This document shows positions 42,400 to 53,720 of a DNA stretch of 64,000 bases, piece after piece. The stretch covers positions 186,001 through 250,000 of the forward strand of contig NZ_VEXQ01000003.1 in the NCBI RefSeq assembly GCF_006376615.1. The letters are read 5' to 3'. Origin of the DNA: Buttiauxella sp. B2. Lineage in GTDB: Bacteria; Pseudomonadota; Gammaproteobacteria; Enterobacterales; Enterobacteriaceae. Under the pieces are notes generated by a model, which saw only the letters and a program-made list of their open reading frames with translations, was not told the DNA's origin and did not search any database. Position 1 is the first letter of the stretch, and the number at the start of each line of letters is the position of its first letter. The translations under genes were made by a program, and so were the position numbers.

Positions 42400-43686
42400 A
42401 TGCTGGAATCCCTGACGTTACAACCCATCGCACTGGTCGACGGCACGATTAATCTTCCTGGTTCAAAAAGTGTTTCTAACCGTGCTCTGCTGCTTGCAGC
42501 ACTGGCTTCGGGCACTACTGAGCTGACTAATTTGCTCGATAGCGACGATGTGCGTCATATGCTTAACGCACTCACAGCGTTGGGGGTTAGCTATACGCTT
42601 TCTGCTGATCGTACGCGTTGTGAAGTCACTGGCATGGGTGGTTCACTGCAAGCTGCAGGTGAACTGGAACTTTTTTTAGGTAATGCGGGTACTGCAATGC
42701 GCCCACTGGCAGCGGCATTGTGCCTGGGAAGCAATAACATTGTGCTGACCGGCGAACCACGGATGAAAGAACGCCCAATCGGCCATTTGGTTGATGCTTT
42801 ACGTCAGGGTGGGGCTCAGATTGATTATCTGGAACAGGAAAATTATCCACCATTGCGTTTACGTGGTGGCTTTAGCGGCGGTCAGGTTTCTGTTGATGGC
42901 AGCGTTTCCAGTCAGTTCCTGACAGCACTTTTAATGACAGCTCCGTTGGCTGCAACTGACACCGAAATCACCATTAAAGGTGAGCTGGTATCGAAACCGT
43001 ATATCGACATCACATTGCACCTGATGAAAACTTTTGGTGTGGAAGTGGAAAACCGCGACTACCGCAGTTTTGTTATTCGTGGCGGTAAGCAATACGTTTC
43101 ACCAGGAGCTTATCTGGTGGAGGGTGATGCGTCTTCAGCATCTTATTTCCTGGCGGCTGGCGCAATCAAAGGCGGCACGGTGAAAGTGACCGGTATTGGT
43201 CGCAACAGCGTGCAGGGTGATATTCGTTTTGCTGACGTGCTAGAAAAAATGGGTGCAAAAATCACCTGGGGTGATGATTTTATCTCATGCCAGCGTGGTG
43301 AACTGAACGCCATTGATATGGACATGAACCATATCCCAGATGCGGCGATGACTATCGCTACAGCAGCCTTGTTTGCTAAAGGTACAACCACACTGCGCAA
43401 TATTTACAATTGGCGTGTGAAGGAAACTGACCGCCTCAGCGCAATGGCTACTGAGTTGCGTAAAGTGGGTGCAGTTGTGAAAGAAGGGGAAGATTACATC
43501 ACTGTAACGCCACCCGCACAGCTACAAGCCGCTGAAATTGGTACCTATAATGATCACCGTATGGCGATGTGCTTCTCGCTTGTGGCGTTGTCAGACACTC
43601 CAGTCACAATCCTTGATCCTAAATGTACCGCGAAAACTTTCCCTGACTATTTTGAACAACTGGCACGTATTAGTACGCTCGCTTAA
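42400..43686 (+). CDS. aroA: 5-enolpyruvylshikimate-3-phosphate synthase
   Basis: Shikimate-pathway enzyme joining shikimate-3-phosphate and PEP; the glyphosate target. The 428 residues include the class I substrate loop [13 protein letters not shown] with Gly97, Thr98 and Pro102, the residues of the glyphosate-sensitive form, plus [15 protein letters not shown] near the N-terminus. It is one residue longer than E. coli AroA because of MLESL at the start. In K-12 ycaL follows; here the next gene is cmk. Confidence 0.99.
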   Translation: MLESLTLQPIALVDGTINLPGSKSVSNRALLLAALASGTTELTNLLDSDDVRHMLNALTALGVSYTLSADRTRCEVTGMGGSLQAAGELELFLGNAGTAMRPLAAALCLGSNNIVLTGEPRMKERPIGHLVDALRQGGAQIDYLEQENYPPLRLRGGFSGGQVSVDGSVSSQFLTALLMTAPLAATDTEITIKGELVSKPYIDITLHLMKTFGVEVENRDYRSFVIRGGKQYVSPGAYLVEGDASSASYFLAAGAIKGGTVKVTGIGRNSVQGDIRFADVLEKMGAKITWGDDFISCQRGELNAIDMDMNHIPDAAMTIATAALFAKGTTTLRNIYNWRVKETDRLSAMATELRKVGAVVKEGEDYITVTPPAQLQAAEIGTYNDHRMAMCFSLVALSDTPVTILDPKCTAKTFPDYFEQLARISTLA

Positions 43687-44028
43687 TACGTGAAAACTTG
43701 CTCCGGTGGCACTATGCTCCGGAGCGATTTCCTGTAACAAATACTTCCCTGATGAAATTCCGTTTTCGTACCTCTGTTCTTATTGCACCCGGTTTCAGCT
43801 GAACATGTACAACATATTTGTGACCGTATCGCAGCAGCCAAAAAATAACTCTATTTCACACTCTTCGACCTGACTTTCTGCCTGCTTGCACCTAAGTTGC
43901 GCAATTCTTCTACACTCAGCCTGATTAACAACGATAATTGGCAGGAAAGATAACGGTCAGGATTCTGGCGGCGTATAATATTCGGCGTTGATATTTTAGG
44001 TCCGCAATTCCAGCGAAAGGAGAGTACG
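43687..44028 (+). other. aroA/cmk spacer, ycaL absent
   Basis: 342 bp with no gene. A weak hairpin (GCTCCGG 43700-43706 / CCGGAGC 43719-43725, then ATTT) probably ends aroA. A TATAAT at 43974-43979 is a likely -10 for cmk. E. coli has the M48-family peptidase gene ycaL here; I see no remnant of it. Confidence 0.6.
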
Positions 44029-44715
44029 ATGACGGCACCCGCCCCGGTAATAACGATTGATGGCCCAAGCGGCGCAGGTAAAGGCACGCTGTGTAAAGCC
44101 ATGGCGGAAGCTTTGCAATGGCATCTGCTTGATTCTGGAGCAATTTACCGAGTTTTGGCATTGGCAGCCTTGCATCACCAGGTTGATGTCACCTCTGAGG
44201 ACGCATTGGTTCCGTTGGCCGCACACCTCGATGTGCGCTTTGTAGCTAACAATGGCAACCTGGAAGTTATCCTCGAAGGGGAAGATGTCAGCGCCGAAAT
44301 CCGTACTCAGGAAGTTGCTAATGCAGCCTCTCAAGCCGCTGCTTTCCCTCGAGTGCGTGAAGCGTTATTACGCCGCCAACGTGCGTTCAGAGAAGCACCA
44401 GGACTGATTGCTGATGGGCGTGATATGGGGACTGTCGTTTTCCCTGATGCACCGGTAAAAATATTCCTCGATGCTTCTTCGGAAGAGCGTGCTCACAGGC
44501 GTATGCTACAGTTGCAGGAAAAGGGCTTTAGTGTTAACTTTGAGCGCCTTTTGGCAGAAATAAAAGAACGTGATGACAGAGACCGTAACCGTGCAGTAGC
44601 ACCGTTAGTGCCAGCCGCAGATGCGTTGGTGCTGGACTCAACCAGCATGTCCATTGATGAAGTCATCAAACAAGCGCTGACTTATGCGCAGAAAATTTTA
44701 ACACCAGCACAGTAG
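44029..44715 (+). CDS. cmk: Cytidylate kinase
   Basis: Phosphorylates CMP and dCMP with ATP. The 228 residues have a P-loop (GPSGAGKGT), the CMP-binding insert and [20 protein letters not shown] (seen as [11 protein letters not shown]), plus a basic lid ([11 protein letters not shown]). Strong SD AAAGGAGAG. rpsA follows after about 195 bp; some cmk transcripts reach rpsA in E. coli. Confidence 0.98.
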   Translation: MTAPAPVITIDGPSGAGKGTLCKAMAEALQWHLLDSGAIYRVLALAALHHQVDVTSEDALVPLAAHLDVRFVANNGNLEVILEGEDVSAEIRTQEVANAASQAAAFPRVREALLRRQRAFREAPGLIADGRDMGTVVFPDAPVKIFLDASSEERAHRRMLQLQEKGFSVNFERLLAEIKERDDRDRNRAVAPLVPAADALVLDSTSMSIDEVIKQALTYAQKILTPAQ

Positions 44716-44740
44716 TAAATATTGTGCTGGTGTGTGTTTT
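44701..44740 (+). terminator. Hairpin around the cmk stop codon
   Basis: ACACCAGCAC (44701-44710) pairs with GTGCTGGTGT (44724-44733), with the TAG stop in the loop and GTGTTTTG after it. Probably a partial terminator, since translating ribosomes would cover the first arm. Confidence 0.6.
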
Positions 44741-44821
44741 GTCATATTTGTCATGATATTGCCATAGTGGTATCCTGACATATCGGGTAGTTTTTTACCC
44801 CTGTAACCTAAACCCTGTCGG

Positions 44822-44910
44822 CATGGAGCCAATGGCGGGGTATGTCAAACAACCCCATTCGGCGGGATGCTAAATGGACGTTAAACAAAAGAACCTTGAA
44901 GATTAACAAC
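44822..44910 (+). promoter_or_regulatory. rpsA translational leader without a true SD
   Basis: The region before the rpsA ATG is A-rich (AACAAAAGAACCTTGAAGATTAACAAC split: ends GAAGATTAACAAC) and has only a weak GAAG instead of an SD. In E. coli the rpsA start region folds into hairpins, is highly efficient without an SD, and is repressed by free S1. The leader here keeps that form. Confidence 0.65.
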
Positions 44911-46587
44911 ATGACTGAATCTTTCGCTCAACTCTTTGAAGAATCCCTGAAAACAATCGAAACCCGTCCGGGTTCCATCGTTCGTGGCGTAGTAGTTGCT
45001 ATCGACAAAGATATCGTTCTGGTTGACGCTGGTCTGAAATCTGAGTCTGCAATTCCTATCGAGCAGTTCAAAAATGCTGCTGGCGAACTGGAAATCCAGG
45101 TTGGTGACGAAGTTGATGTTGCTCTGGACGCTGTTGAAGATGGCTTTGGCGAAACTCTGCTGTCCCGTGAAAAAGCTAAGCGTCACGAAGCTTGGATCAC
45201 GCTGGAAAAAGCTTACGAAGAAGCTGAAACTGTGGTCGGTATCATCAACGGCAAAGTTAAGGGTGGCTTCACTGTAGAGCTGAACGGTATTCGTGCGTTC
45301 CTGCCAGGTTCCCTGGTTGATGTTCGTCCGGTACGTGACACTCTGCACCTGGAAGGCAAAGAGCTTGAGTTTAAAGTCATCAAGCTGGACCAGAAGCGTA
45401 ACAACGTTGTTGTTTCTCGTCGTGCAGTTATTGAATCCGAAAACAGCGCAGAACGTGATCAACTGCTGGAAAACCTGCAAGAAGGCATGGAAGTTAAAGG
45501 TATCGTTAAGAACCTTACTGACTACGGTGCATTCGTTGATCTGGGCGGCGTTGACGGCCTGTTGCACATCACTGATATGGCATGGAAACGCGTTAAGCAT
45601 CCAAGCGAAATCGTGAATGTTGGCGATGAAATTACCGTTAAAGTACTGAAGTTCGACCGTGAGCGTACTCGTGTGTCTCTGGGTCTGAAACAACTGGGCG
45701 AAGATCCATGGGTCGCTATCGCTAAGCGTTATCCAGAAGGTACCAAACTGACTGGTCGCGTGACTAACCTGACTGATTACGGCTGCTTCGTAGAAATCGA
45801 AGAAGGCGTTGAAGGTTTGGTTCACGTTTCCGAAATGGATTGGACCAACAAAAACATCCACCCATCCAAAGTTGTTAACGTTGGTGATGTAGTGGAAGTT
45901 ATGGTTCTGGATATCGACGAAGAACGTCGTCGTATCTCCCTGGGTCTGAAGCAGTGCAAATCTAACCCATGGCAGCTGTTCGCTGAGACCCACAACAAAG
46001 GCGACCGCGTTGAAGGTAAAATCAAGTCTATCACTGACTTTGGTATCTTCATCGGCCTGGACGGTGGCATCGACGGCCTGGTTCACCTGTCTGATATCTC
46101 CTGGAACGTTACAGGCGAAGAAGCAGTTCGTGAATACAAGAAAGGCGACGAAATCGCGGCTGTGGTTCTGCAAGTTGACGCAGAACGTGAGCGTATCTCC
46201 CTGGGTGTTAAACAACTCGCAGAAGATCCGTTCAACAACTACGTTGCACTGAACAAGAAAGGTACTATCGTTACTGGTAAAGTAACAGCAGTTGACGCGA
46301 AAGGTGCTACAGTTGAATTAGCAGATGGCGTAGAAGGCTACCTGCGTGCTTCTGAAGCTTCCCGTGACCGCGTTGAAGATGCAACTCTGGTTCTGAGCGT
46401 AGGCGACGACGTTGAAGCTAAATTCACTGGCGTTGACCGTAAAAACCGTGTTGTAAGCCTGTCTGTTCGTGCTAAAGACGAAGCTGACGAGAAAGATGCA
46501 ATCGCTACTGTTAACAACAAACAGGAAGATGCACCGAACTTCTCTAACGCTATGGCTGAAGCATTTAAAGCAGCTAAAGGCGAGTAA
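44911..46587 (+). CDS. rpsA: 30S ribosomal protein S1
   Basis: mRNA-binding ribosomal protein needed for initiation on structured or SD-poor messages; also a subunit of phage Q-beta replicase. The 558 residues hold six S1 repeats (for example [21 protein letters not shown] and [20 protein letters not shown], each shown in part) with an acidic C-terminal tail. The frame is open to 44842, but ATG at 44911 matches [13 protein letters not shown]. Codon use is extremely biased, which produces a 444-codon antisense frame with no meaning. Confidence 0.98.
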   Translation: MTESFAQLFEESLKTIETRPGSIVRGVVVAIDKDIVLVDAGLKSESAIPIEQFKNAAGELEIQVGDEVDVALDAVEDGFGETLLSREKAKRHEAWITLEKAYEEAETVVGIINGKVKGGFTVELNGIRAFLPGSLVDVRPVRDTLHLEGKELEFKVIKLDQKRNNVVVSRRAVIESENSAERDQLLENLQEGMEVKGIVKNLTDYGAFVDLGGVDGLLHITDMAWKRVKHPSEIVNVGDEITVKVLKFDRERTRVSLGLKQLGEDPWVAIAKRYPEGTKLTGRVTNLTDYGCFVEIEEGVEGLVHVSEMDWTNKNIHPSKVVNVGDVVEVMVLDIDEERRRISLGLKQCKSNPWQLFAETHNKGDRVEGKIKSITDFGIFIGLDGGIDGLVHLSDISWNVTGEEAVREYKKGDEIAAVVLQVDAERERISLGVKQLAEDPFNNYVALNKKGTIVTGKVTAVDAKGATVELADGVEGYLRASEASRDRVEDATLVLSVGDDVEAKFTGVDRKNRVVSLSVRAKDEADEKDAIATVNNKQEDAPNFSNAMAEAFKAAKGE

Positions 46588-46605
46588 TCGCCCGAGCACT
46601 AAATC

Positions 46606-46630
46606 AGGGCGGCTACGGCCGCCCTTGTTC
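46606..46630 (+). terminator. Terminator between rpsA and ihfB
   Basis: AGGGCGGC-TACG-GCCGCCCT followed by TGTT, 18 bp after the rpsA stop. The T-run is short, so read-through into ihfB is possible. Confidence 0.75.
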
Positions 46631-46677
46631 GATTGATAGCTGTAAGTTAATTTTCCTGAAAGGAAACCGGAGGAATC

Positions 46678-46965
46678 ATGACCAAGTCAGAATTGATAGA
46701 AAGACTTGCAACCCAGCAATCTCACATTCCAGCGAAAGCTGTAGAAGATGCAGTAAAAGAGATGTTGGAGCATATGGCCTCTACTCTCGCCCAAGGTGAG
46801 CGTATTGAAATCCGGGGTTTCGGCAGTTTTTCCTTACACTATCGCGCGCCTCGCACCGGACGTAACCCAAAAACTGGCGATAAAGTTGATCTGGAAGGTA
46901 AATACGTTCCTCACTTTAAACCAGGTAAAGAGTTGCGTGACCGCGCCAACATTTATGGTAATTAA
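46678..46965 (+). CDS. ihfB: Integration host factor beta subunit
   Basis: DNA-bending protein (with IhfA) acting in recombination, replication and sigma-54 promoters. The 95 residues contain the HU/IHF signature [19 protein letters not shown], with the intercalating proline in RNPKTG. A strong SD (GGAGG) precedes the ATG. A good terminator follows. Confidence 0.99.
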   Translation: MTKSELIERLATQQSHIPAKAVEDAVKEMLEHMASTLAQGERIEIRGFGSFSLHYRAPRTGRNPKTGDKVDLEGKYVPHFKPGKELRDRANIYGN

Positions 46966-46987
46966 ATCTTCGGATTTACTCCTCAAG

Positions 46988-47013
46988 AATGGCACCCTCG
47001 GGTGCCATTTTTT
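46988..47013 (+). terminator. Terminator after ihfB
   Basis: AATGGCACC-CTCG-GGTGCCATT then T5, 22 bp after the stop. Confidence 0.93.
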
Positions 47014-47168
47014 ATGTCTAAAATCCTTTTTTTAGAGCCAGCCCGCAAAACCGTGAAGCAGGTCCTAACATTCCCACTAAATGCCTGGAACCCTTCTCGT
47101 ATTGCCGATAAATCATGACTGACGCAAGCAATTAGATAACTCAGACTGCCTGTAACACGGAGGTGGCT

Positions 47169-49439
47169 GTGAAGAACCTAATTGGGCTCTGCTTTTGCGT
47201 AATTATTGGCATTATACCGTTGATGTGGTTGCCTGCTATCCCACAGTTGCCGGTTATTTCAGCACTATTTGTTGCTGCATTGTGTATTGCTGCAGCTCCT
47301 TGCCGATTCATGCGTTATGTTGCTTTAAGCTTGCTCTGTTTTTGCTGGGCACTATTTTCTGCCAGGGAAAGTCTGACACCTTTTGAAGCATGGGCGAGCA
47401 AACCAGTTGCTATCGAAGCAGTGATTGGCCGTAGTGATGGTAGGCAAAATCATGAACTGCAGATAATTTCGGTAGAGGGAAGAACAATTTTCCCGCCTGT
47501 AGGTATCAGGGTTCAAGGCAGTTACTTATCAGATAGTATTTGTGCAGGGCAAAGATGGCGCATGAAAGTGCGTCTACGGCCAGTACATGGTCAGCTCAAC
47601 GAAGGCGGTTTTGATAGCCAACGTTATGCTCTTGCGCAGCATCAGCCCTTAAGCGCCCGCATTATTGAGTCTCATCGAATGACTGAGCAGTGTAGTTTTC
47701 GTGCTCAGTGGCTTTCTGCTGTGGAAAATGCGACCCAATCGTTACCTTATCAAGGCGTCATTCTGGCATTGGCCTTTGGGGAACGTGCGGGAGTGAGTGA
47801 CGAACAAAAAAACTTATTGCGGCAGAGTGGGACTGCACACCTGATGGCAATATCCGGCATGCACATTTCACTTGCAGCGATGGTTGGTTGGTTAATCGCT
47901 CGCTTGGTACAGCTGAGTTTTCCTCCACACCGAATTCACTTCAGAATGCCGTTACTCGCCAGTGTTCTCGCCGCAGGAATTTATACCTGGCTCGCGGGGG
48001 GAAATCCTCCGGCTGTGAGGGCATTAATCGGGGTAGTGATCTGGCTGCTGCTTCGTCTGCAAGGTAGGTCTTGGTCGGGGTGGGAAGTCTGGCTTTGCTG
48101 CATTGCAGGCATTCTGATTTATGATCCACTGACCGTTTTGTCAGACAGTTTTTGGCTATCGGCATTGGCGGTAGCGGCACTCATTTTTTGGTACCAATGG
48201 GTGCCACTTCCAGAAGGTATGGTATCTACCAAATGGTACTATCGCTACCCCTTAGAGCTATTGCATCTACAAATTGGCATCATGCTTTTACTGATGCCAA
48301 TACAGATTTTTATCTTCCACGGCATCAGCCTCAGTGCGCTACTAGCGAACTTAGTGGCGGTTCCACTGATTTCATTTGCAGTCGTGCCCTTATTACTAGC
48401 AGGGTTAGTGCTAACTGGTGTTCCATGGTTAGGAGAACATTTGTGGTGGCTAGTGGATCAAATGCTGGGGCTGCTTTTTACTGCGTTGTCGCTGTTACCT
48501 GACGGTTGGTTAGACGTCGATAAACGTTTCCAGACTCTTAGTTTAGGTGGTTGGTTAGCCGTCATTATCTATCGACTTGCGCTGTGGCGTAGTTCGTATA
48601 TCTCGATAATTGTTCTGATGCTGTCAGTGCTTACCCCTGGAATACTGGCGGGGAAAAAAGACGACTCATGGCAAATCACGATGTTGGACGTCGGACACGG
48701 ACTGGCAATGGCTATTATTCGGCAAGGCAAAGTCTTTTTATACGATACCGGAAATGCCTGGCCGAGTGGCGATGCGGCTCAGCAAGTCATTATTCCCTGG
48801 TTACGCTGGCATCATTTGTCTCTTGAGCAGGTACTGATTAGCCATGAACACCTTGACCATCGCGGTGGTTTACTTAGTTTGCAGCGTGAGTGGCCAAATT
48901 TGTACATTCGTAGTCCTTTGCGATGGGCAGGACATCATCCTTGTTTTCAAGGGGAGCAATGGCAGTGGCAAGGATTGCTATTTCAGGTCCTTTGGCCACC
49001 AGCGCAGCCTGTAATGACAGGCAATAATGGCTCATGTGTTGTGATGGTCAGTGACGGGCATTTTCGCATTTTATTAACCGGTGATGTGGAAGCTGAAGCA
49101 GAGTTGGCTATGCTGAAGAGGCGATGGGGTATCTTACATGCTGATATTATTCAGGTACCTCATCACGGAAGCCGTACATCTTCTGGGCTACCGCTGTTAC
49201 GCGCGGTTTCTGGAAGTGCTGCGCTGGCATCAGCATCGCGCTATAACGCATGGCATTTACCCTCAGGGAAAATTGTTCAGCGCTACAAGTCGTTGGGCTA
49301 CATTTGGTATGACACGGCGCAATCAGGCCAACTCACTATCGAGATAAATAGTGATAAATGGCAAATCAATAGCTTCAGAGCTCAAATTTCACCCCGTTGG
49401 TATCATCAGTGGTTTGGTGTATCTCGGGATAATGGGTAG
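47169..49439 (+). CDS. ycaI: ComEC/Rec2-family membrane protein YcaI
   Basis: Homologue of the DNA-uptake channel ComEC. In E. coli it supports use of DNA as nutrient or laboratory competence; natural transformation of the host is not implied. The 756 residues have an N-terminal membrane segment, an OB-like DUF4131 region, a competence domain of many helices (SGTAHLMAISGMHISL), and a C-terminal metallo-beta-lactamase-like domain (LDVGHGLAMAI, SHEHLDHRGG, VPHHGSRTSSG). I chose GTG at 47169 for its GGAGG SD; a GTG two codons earlier is possible. It overlaps no neighbour but msbA follows closely. Confidence 0.93.
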   Translation: MKNLIGLCFCVIIGIIPLMWLPAIPQLPVISALFVAALCIAAAPCRFMRYVALSLLCFCWALFSARESLTPFEAWASKPVAIEAVIGRSDGRQNHELQIISVEGRTIFPPVGIRVQGSYLSDSICAGQRWRMKVRLRPVHGQLNEGGFDSQRYALAQHQPLSARIIESHRMTEQCSFRAQWLSAVENATQSLPYQGVILALAFGERAGVSDEQKNLLRQSGTAHLMAISGMHISLAAMVGWLIARLVQLSFPPHRIHFRMPLLASVLAAGIYTWLAGGNPPAVRALIGVVIWLLLRLQGRSWSGWEVWLCCIAGILIYDPLTVLSDSFWLSALAVAALIFWYQWVPLPEGMVSTKWYYRYPLELLHLQIGIMLLLMPIQIFIFHGISLSALLANLVAVPLISFAVVPLLLAGLVLTGVPWLGEHLWWLVDQMLGLLFTALSLLPDGWLDVDKRFQTLSLGGWLAVIIYRLALWRSSYISIIVLMLSVLTPGILAGKKDDSWQITMLDVGHGLAMAIIRQGKVFLYDTGNAWPSGDAAQQVIIPWLRWHHLSLEQVLISHEHLDHRGGLLSLQREWPNLYIRSPLRWAGHHPCFQGEQWQWQGLLFQVLWPPAQPVMTGNNGSCVVMVSDGHFRILLTGDVEAEAELAMLKRRWGILHADIIQVPHHGSRTSSGLPLLRAVSGSAALASASRYNAWHLPSGKIVQRYKSLGYIWYDTAQSGQLTIEINSDKWQINSFRAQISPRWYHQWFGVSRDNG

Positions 49440-49475
49440 AATATGCGGCTATTTCATCTAATGCTGGTTTACTGA

Positions 49476-51224
49476 ATGCATAACGATAAAGATCTTTCCA
49501 CATGGCAGACCTTCCGCCGTCTTTGGCCGATGATCGCTCCTTTCAAGCCTGGTCTGATTGTGGCTGGTATTGCGTTAATCCTTAACGCTGCCAGTGATAC
49601 CTATATGCTGTCTTTGCTTAAACCGTTACTGGATGATGGTTTTGGAAAAACGGATAAATCCGTGCTGCTGTGGATGCCGCTAGTTGTTATCGCACTAATG
49701 GTGCTGCGTGGTGTGACTAGCTATGTTTCTAGCTACTGTATCTCCTGGGTTTCAGGCCAGGTCGTAATGAATATGCGCCGTCGTCTGTTCAGCCATATGA
49801 TGGGGATGCCGGTTTCATTCTTTGATCAGCAATCTACAGGTACGCTGCTCTCACGAATTACTTATGATTCTGAACAAGTTGCCTCGTCATCTTCCAGCGC
49901 ATTGATAACCGTCGTACGTGAAGGTGCTTCTATCATTGGCCTGTTCGTGTTGATGTTCTGGTATAGCTGGCAGCTTTCGCTGATTCTGATTGTACTGGCT
50001 CCGATAGTTTCCTTTGCTATTCGCATGGTTTCTAAACGCTTCCGTAACATCAGCAAAAACATGCAAAACACCATGGGGCAAGTGACGACCAGCGCTGAAC
50101 AAATGCTGAAGGGACACAAAGAAGTACTGATCTTTGGTGGTCAGGAAGTAGAAACTGAGCGTTTCAACAAAGTCAGCAACCGTATGCGTCGCCAGGGTAT
50201 GAAACTGGTTTCTGCTTCGTCTATCTCTGATCCTATCATTCAGTTGATTGCTTCTTTGGCTCTGGCTTTTGTTATCTACGCTGCAAGCTTCCCAAGTGTG
50301 ATGGAAACATTGACTGCCGGTACCATTACCGTTGTGTTTTCTTCAATGATTGCCCTGATGCGCCCACTGAAATCACTGACTAACGTCAATGCTCAGTTCC
50401 AGCGCGGCATGGCAGCTTGCCAGACTCTGTTCTCTATTCTGGATACTGAACAGGAAAAAGATGAAGGCAAACGCGTTATTGAACGTGCTAAAGGTGATGT
50501 CGAATTCCGTGAAGTTACCTTTACCTATCCTGGGCGTGAAGTGCCTGCGTTGCGTAACATTAACCTGACAATTCCTGCAGGTAAGACCGTGGCACTGGTT
50601 GGGCGCTCCGGTTCAGGTAAGTCAACAATCGCCAGCCTGATGACGCGTTTCTATGATATTCAGGAAGGTAGTATTACTATCGATGGGGTGGATATCCGCG
50701 AATATACCTTAACGTCCTTGCGTAATCAGGTAGCTCTTGTTTCGCAGAACGTTCACTTGTTCAACGATACCATTGCAAACAACATCGCCTATGCGCGTAC
50801 CGAACAATATAACCGAGAAGATATCGAGAAAGCCTCTCGCATGGCTTATGCCATGGATTTCATCAGTAAGATGGATGATGGTCTGGATACGATAATTGGT
50901 GAAAATGGCGTACTGCTCTCCGGTGGTCAGCGTCAGCGTATCGCCATTGCTCGTGCGCTATTGCGCGATAGCCCAATCCTGATTTTGGATGAAGCAACCT
51001 CTGCGTTGGATACGGAATCAGAACGTGCAATTCAGGCTGCATTGGATGAATTGCAGAAGAACCGCACTTCATTGGTTATCGCTCACCGCTTATCAACCAT
51101 TGAACAGGCTGATGAAATTGTAGTGGTTGAAGATGGCCGGATTGTTGAACGCGGTCCTCATGCAGAACTGATTGAACATCGTGGGGTTTACGCCCAATTG
51201 CACCGGATGCAATTCGGTTCATGA
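49476..51224 (+). CDS. msbA: Lipid A flippase MsbA
   Basis: Essential homodimeric ABC exporter that flips core-lipid A across the inner membrane. The 582 residues have six helices followed by an ATPase domain with Walker [10 protein letters not shown] (about 376-384), signature LSGGQRQR and Walker [13 protein letters not shown]. The ATG lacks an obvious SD; the N-terminus [18 protein letters not shown] is conserved. Its stop overlaps the lpxK start by 4 bp. Confidence 0.98.
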   Translation: MHNDKDLSTWQTFRRLWPMIAPFKPGLIVAGIALILNAASDTYMLSLLKPLLDDGFGKTDKSVLLWMPLVVIALMVLRGVTSYVSSYCISWVSGQVVMNMRRRLFSHMMGMPVSFFDQQSTGTLLSRITYDSEQVASSSSSALITVVREGASIIGLFVLMFWYSWQLSLILIVLAPIVSFAIRMVSKRFRNISKNMQNTMGQVTTSAEQMLKGHKEVLIFGGQEVETERFNKVSNRMRRQGMKLVSASSISDPIIQLIASLALAFVIYAASFPSVMETLTAGTITVVFSSMIALMRPLKSLTNVNAQFQRGMAACQTLFSILDTEQEKDEGKRVIERAKGDVEFREVTFTYPGREVPALRNINLTIPAGKTVALVGRSGSGKSTIASLMTRFYDIQEGSITIDGVDIREYTLTSLRNQVALVSQNVHLFNDTIANNIAYARTEQYNREDIEKASRMAYAMDFISKMDDGLDTIIGENGVLLSGGQRQRIAIARALLRDSPILILDEATSALDTESERAIQAALDELQKNRTSLVIAHRLSTIEQADEIVVVEDGRIVERGPHAELIEHRGVYAQLHRMQFGS

Positions 51225-52204
51225 TAGAACGCATTTGGTCGGGAAAATCTCCCCTCTACCTTTTGCTATTACCGCTCTCCTGGCTGTACGGCCTGGTGAG
51301 CGGAGCTATTGGCCTTAGTTATCGATTAGGACTAAAGAAAACCTGGCGTGCACCTGTGCCAGTGGTAGTAGTCGGAAATTTAACTGCAGGTGGCAACGGT
51401 AAAACACCGGTGGTCATTTGGCTTGTTGAACAACTGCAGCAACACGGAATTCGTGTTGGCGTTGTTTCCCGAGGCTACGGTGGCAAAGCTGAGCACTATC
51501 CGTTATTGCTGAACAAGAACACCACGACTTTCGAGGCTGGTGATGAGCCCGTTCTAATCTATCAGCGTACCGGTGCTTCAGTTGCTGTTGCACCACGCCG
51601 AAGTGAAGCGGTCCAAATGCTGGTGGATAACGCAAAGCCACAACTGATTATCACCGACGATGGTTTGCAGCATTACGCACTCGCACGCGATAAAGAGATT
51701 GTGGTAGTTGATGGTGTCAGGCGATTTGGCAATGGCTGGTGGCTTCCGGCCGGGCCGATGCGCGAACGAATAGGGCGACTGGCTTCTGTTGATGCTGTTA
51801 TTACCAACGGTGGCAACGCTCAGTTTGGAGAAATTGCCATGACGCTGCAACCAGGTGATGCGGTTAATTTGCTGAGTGGTGAACGCCGTCCGGTGCATAG
51901 TCTAGAAAGTGTGATAGCAATGGCTGGAATCGGTCATCCACCGCGTTTCTTTGCCACTCTAGAGCAATGTGGTGTTACCCCGATTCGAACAGTGAGTCTC
52001 GCGGACCATCAAGCGTTGAGCGAAAATGATGTCGCGAAATTAGTTCAGCCGGGGCAAACCCTGTTAATGACGGAAAAAGATGCGGTGAAATGCCGTGCGT
52101 TCGTAACGGGCCACGACAACTGGTGGTATCTGCCGGTTGATGCGCGTTTAGCACAACCCCAGGCTGACGCATTATTGCAGTCACTATTGGATCTGGTGCA
52201 CTAA
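51221..52204 (+). CDS. lpxK: Tetraacyldisaccharide 4'-kinase LpxK
   Basis: Phosphorylates the lipid A disaccharide at the 4' position, on the inner face of the inner membrane. The 327 residues have an N-terminal membrane-associated helix, an atypical P-loop ([11 protein letters not shown]) and the [12 protein letters not shown] motif with catalytic acidic residues. It begins inside the msbA stop (ATGA), so kinase and flippase are translationally coupled. Confidence 0.98.
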   Translation: MIERIWSGKSPLYLLLLPLSWLYGLVSGAIGLSYRLGLKKTWRAPVPVVVVGNLTAGGNGKTPVVIWLVEQLQQHGIRVGVVSRGYGGKAEHYPLLLNKNTTTFEAGDEPVLIYQRTGASVAVAPRRSEAVQMLVDNAKPQLIITDDGLQHYALARDKEIVVVDGVRRFGNGWWLPAGPMRERIGRLASVDAVITNGGNAQFGEIAMTLQPGDAVNLLSGERRPVHSLESVIAMAGIGHPPRFFATLEQCGVTPIRTVSLADHQALSENDVAKLVQPGQTLLMTEKDAVKCRAFVTGHDNWWYLPVDARLAQPQADALLQSLLDLVH

Positions 52205-52255
52205 ACGAAAAGTTAACGCACCAGAATTTGAGTTTGCTGACGACGGGACTCTTTC

Positions 52256-53491
52256 ATGTCTGTACCGCAACTGACTTTACGTGCAGCCCGCAATCTTCAT
52301 CTTGCGGCGCAAGGCTTATTACAAAAACCTCGTCGCCATCCCAGACCTGCCGATGTAGTTGCTGCCATTTCCCGCATGTCTCTGCTTCAAATCGACACCA
52401 TCAATATTGTCGCCCGCAGCCCTTATCTGGTGTTATTCAGCCGGTTGGGTAACTTCCCATCAACCTGGCTGGATGACGCTTTGGTTCGCGGCGAATTAAT
52501 GGAATATTGGGCGCATGAAGCGTGCTTTTTACCGAGAGAAGATTTTTCACTTGTGCGCCATCGGATGCTGAATCCCGAAAGCATGGGGTGGAAATACCGC
52601 CCTGAATGGATGGCCGAACACGCCGAGGAAATAGAAAACTTATTAGCGCATATTGAGAATAATGGCCCGGTGCGCTCTGCTGACTTTGAACATCCTCGTA
52701 AGGGGGCAGGCGGATGGTGGGAATGGAAACCGCATAAAAAGCACCTTGAGGGTCTGTTCACTGCCGGAAAAGTGATGGTGATTGAGCGGCGCAATTTTCA
52801 GCGAGTGTATGATCTTACCTCGCGTGTAATGCCCCATTGGAATGACGATTTACATCTCATTCATCAGCAAGATGCTGAACAAACAATGTTGGAAAACAGT
52901 GCACGTAGTCTCGGTATTTTCCGGCCAGAATGGCTTGCCGATTATTATCGATTGCGGAAAGCTCCGCTTAAACCGCTTTTATCCCAGTGGCAGGAAAATG
53001 GCATTGCTATACCTGTTGATGTTGAAGGGATTGGCGAGATGTGGTTACACCGTGAGCAACATCCTTTGCTTGCTAAGGCTGAACAAAACACTTTACGCGC
53101 AACTCACAGCGCGGTGCTGTCGCCGTTTGATCCCCTGGTCTGGGATCGCAAACGCGCCGAAGAGTTGTTTAACTTCACTTATCGTCTTGAGTGTTATACC
53201 CCGGCTGAAAAACGCAAATACGGTTACTTTGTTCTCCCTCTGTTACATCAAGGGGTATTGGTGGGGCGAATGGATGCAAAAATGCATCGTAAAACTGACG
53301 AGCTGGAAATTATCAGTCTGTATCTTGAAGACGATGTTAAGCCCGGTCAGTCACTGATTAACGGCTTGCACACGGCACTTACGGATTTTGCTAACTGGCA
53401 AGGTGCAAAGCAAATTCACCTCGGAAATATTCCCGCTGTATTAGCTTCGTCATGGGGTGAAGGCTGGGAAATTAGACCGGAGAGCGAGTGA
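52256..53491 (+). CDS. ycaQ: DNA crosslink-repair glycosylase YcaQ (AlkZ family)
   Basis: HTH_42 superfamily glycosylase that removes alkylated bases and unhooks interstrand crosslinks. The 411 residues are built of tandem winged helices. The catalytic Q-x-D motif is visible as [10 protein letters not shown] near residue 45. Relatives in Streptomyces give self-resistance to azinomycin. It lies 51 bp after lpxK and before ycaR-kdsB on the same strand. Confidence 0.95.
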   Translation: MSVPQLTLRAARNLHLAAQGLLQKPRRHPRPADVVAAISRMSLLQIDTINIVARSPYLVLFSRLGNFPSTWLDDALVRGELMEYWAHEACFLPREDFSLVRHRMLNPESMGWKYRPEWMAEHAEEIENLLAHIENNGPVRSADFEHPRKGAGGWWEWKPHKKHLEGLFTAGKVMVIERRNFQRVYDLTSRVMPHWNDDLHLIHQQDAEQTMLENSARSLGIFRPEWLADYYRLRKAPLKPLLSQWQENGIAIPVDVEGIGEMWLHREQHPLLAKAEQNTLRATHSAVLSPFDPLVWDRKRAEELFNFTYRLECYTPAEKRKYGYFVLPLLHQGVLVGRMDAKMHRKTDELEIISLYLEDDVKPGQSLINGLHTALTDFANWQGAKQIHLGNIPAVLASSWGEGWEIRPESE

Positions 53492-53537
53492 GTTATGCTA
53501 TTCTGTTGCCTTTGATGGCAGCCATTCTGGAGTAACC

Positions 53538-53720
53538 ATGGATCATCGATTACTTGAAATCATCGCTTGCCCGGTTTGTAACGGTAAGCTCTACTTTAAT
53601 CAGGAAAAGCAGGAGCTTATCTGCAAACCTGATCACCTGGCGTTTCCCTTGCGCGATGGTATTCCAGTGCTCCTGGAGACTGAAGCGCGAGTTCTGACTT
53701 CTGACGAGAAAAATCCATGA
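53538..53720 (+). CDS. ycaR: Trm112-like protein YcaR (UPF0434)
   Basis: Small protein of the Trm112 family. In eukaryotes and archaea Trm112 activates methyltransferases; the bacterial role is open. The 60 residues have Cys11 and Cys14 (CPVC) and Cys29, but Asp32 where the fourth zinc cysteine is found in many relatives. The conserved [13 protein letters not shown] follows. ATG at 53538 (after GGAG) is the family start; the frame is open upstream into ycaQ. Its stop overlaps the kdsB start. Confidence 0.95.
   Translation: MDHRLLEIIACPVCNGKLYFNQEKQELICKPDHLAFPLRDGIPVLLETEARVLTSDEKNP

Noticed and set aside
44881-46215. 444-codon open frame on the minus strand over rpsA
   Set aside because: It is a mirror of the strongly biased codon use of rpsA, has no homology I recognise and is rich in N, F, Q and V as such shadows are.
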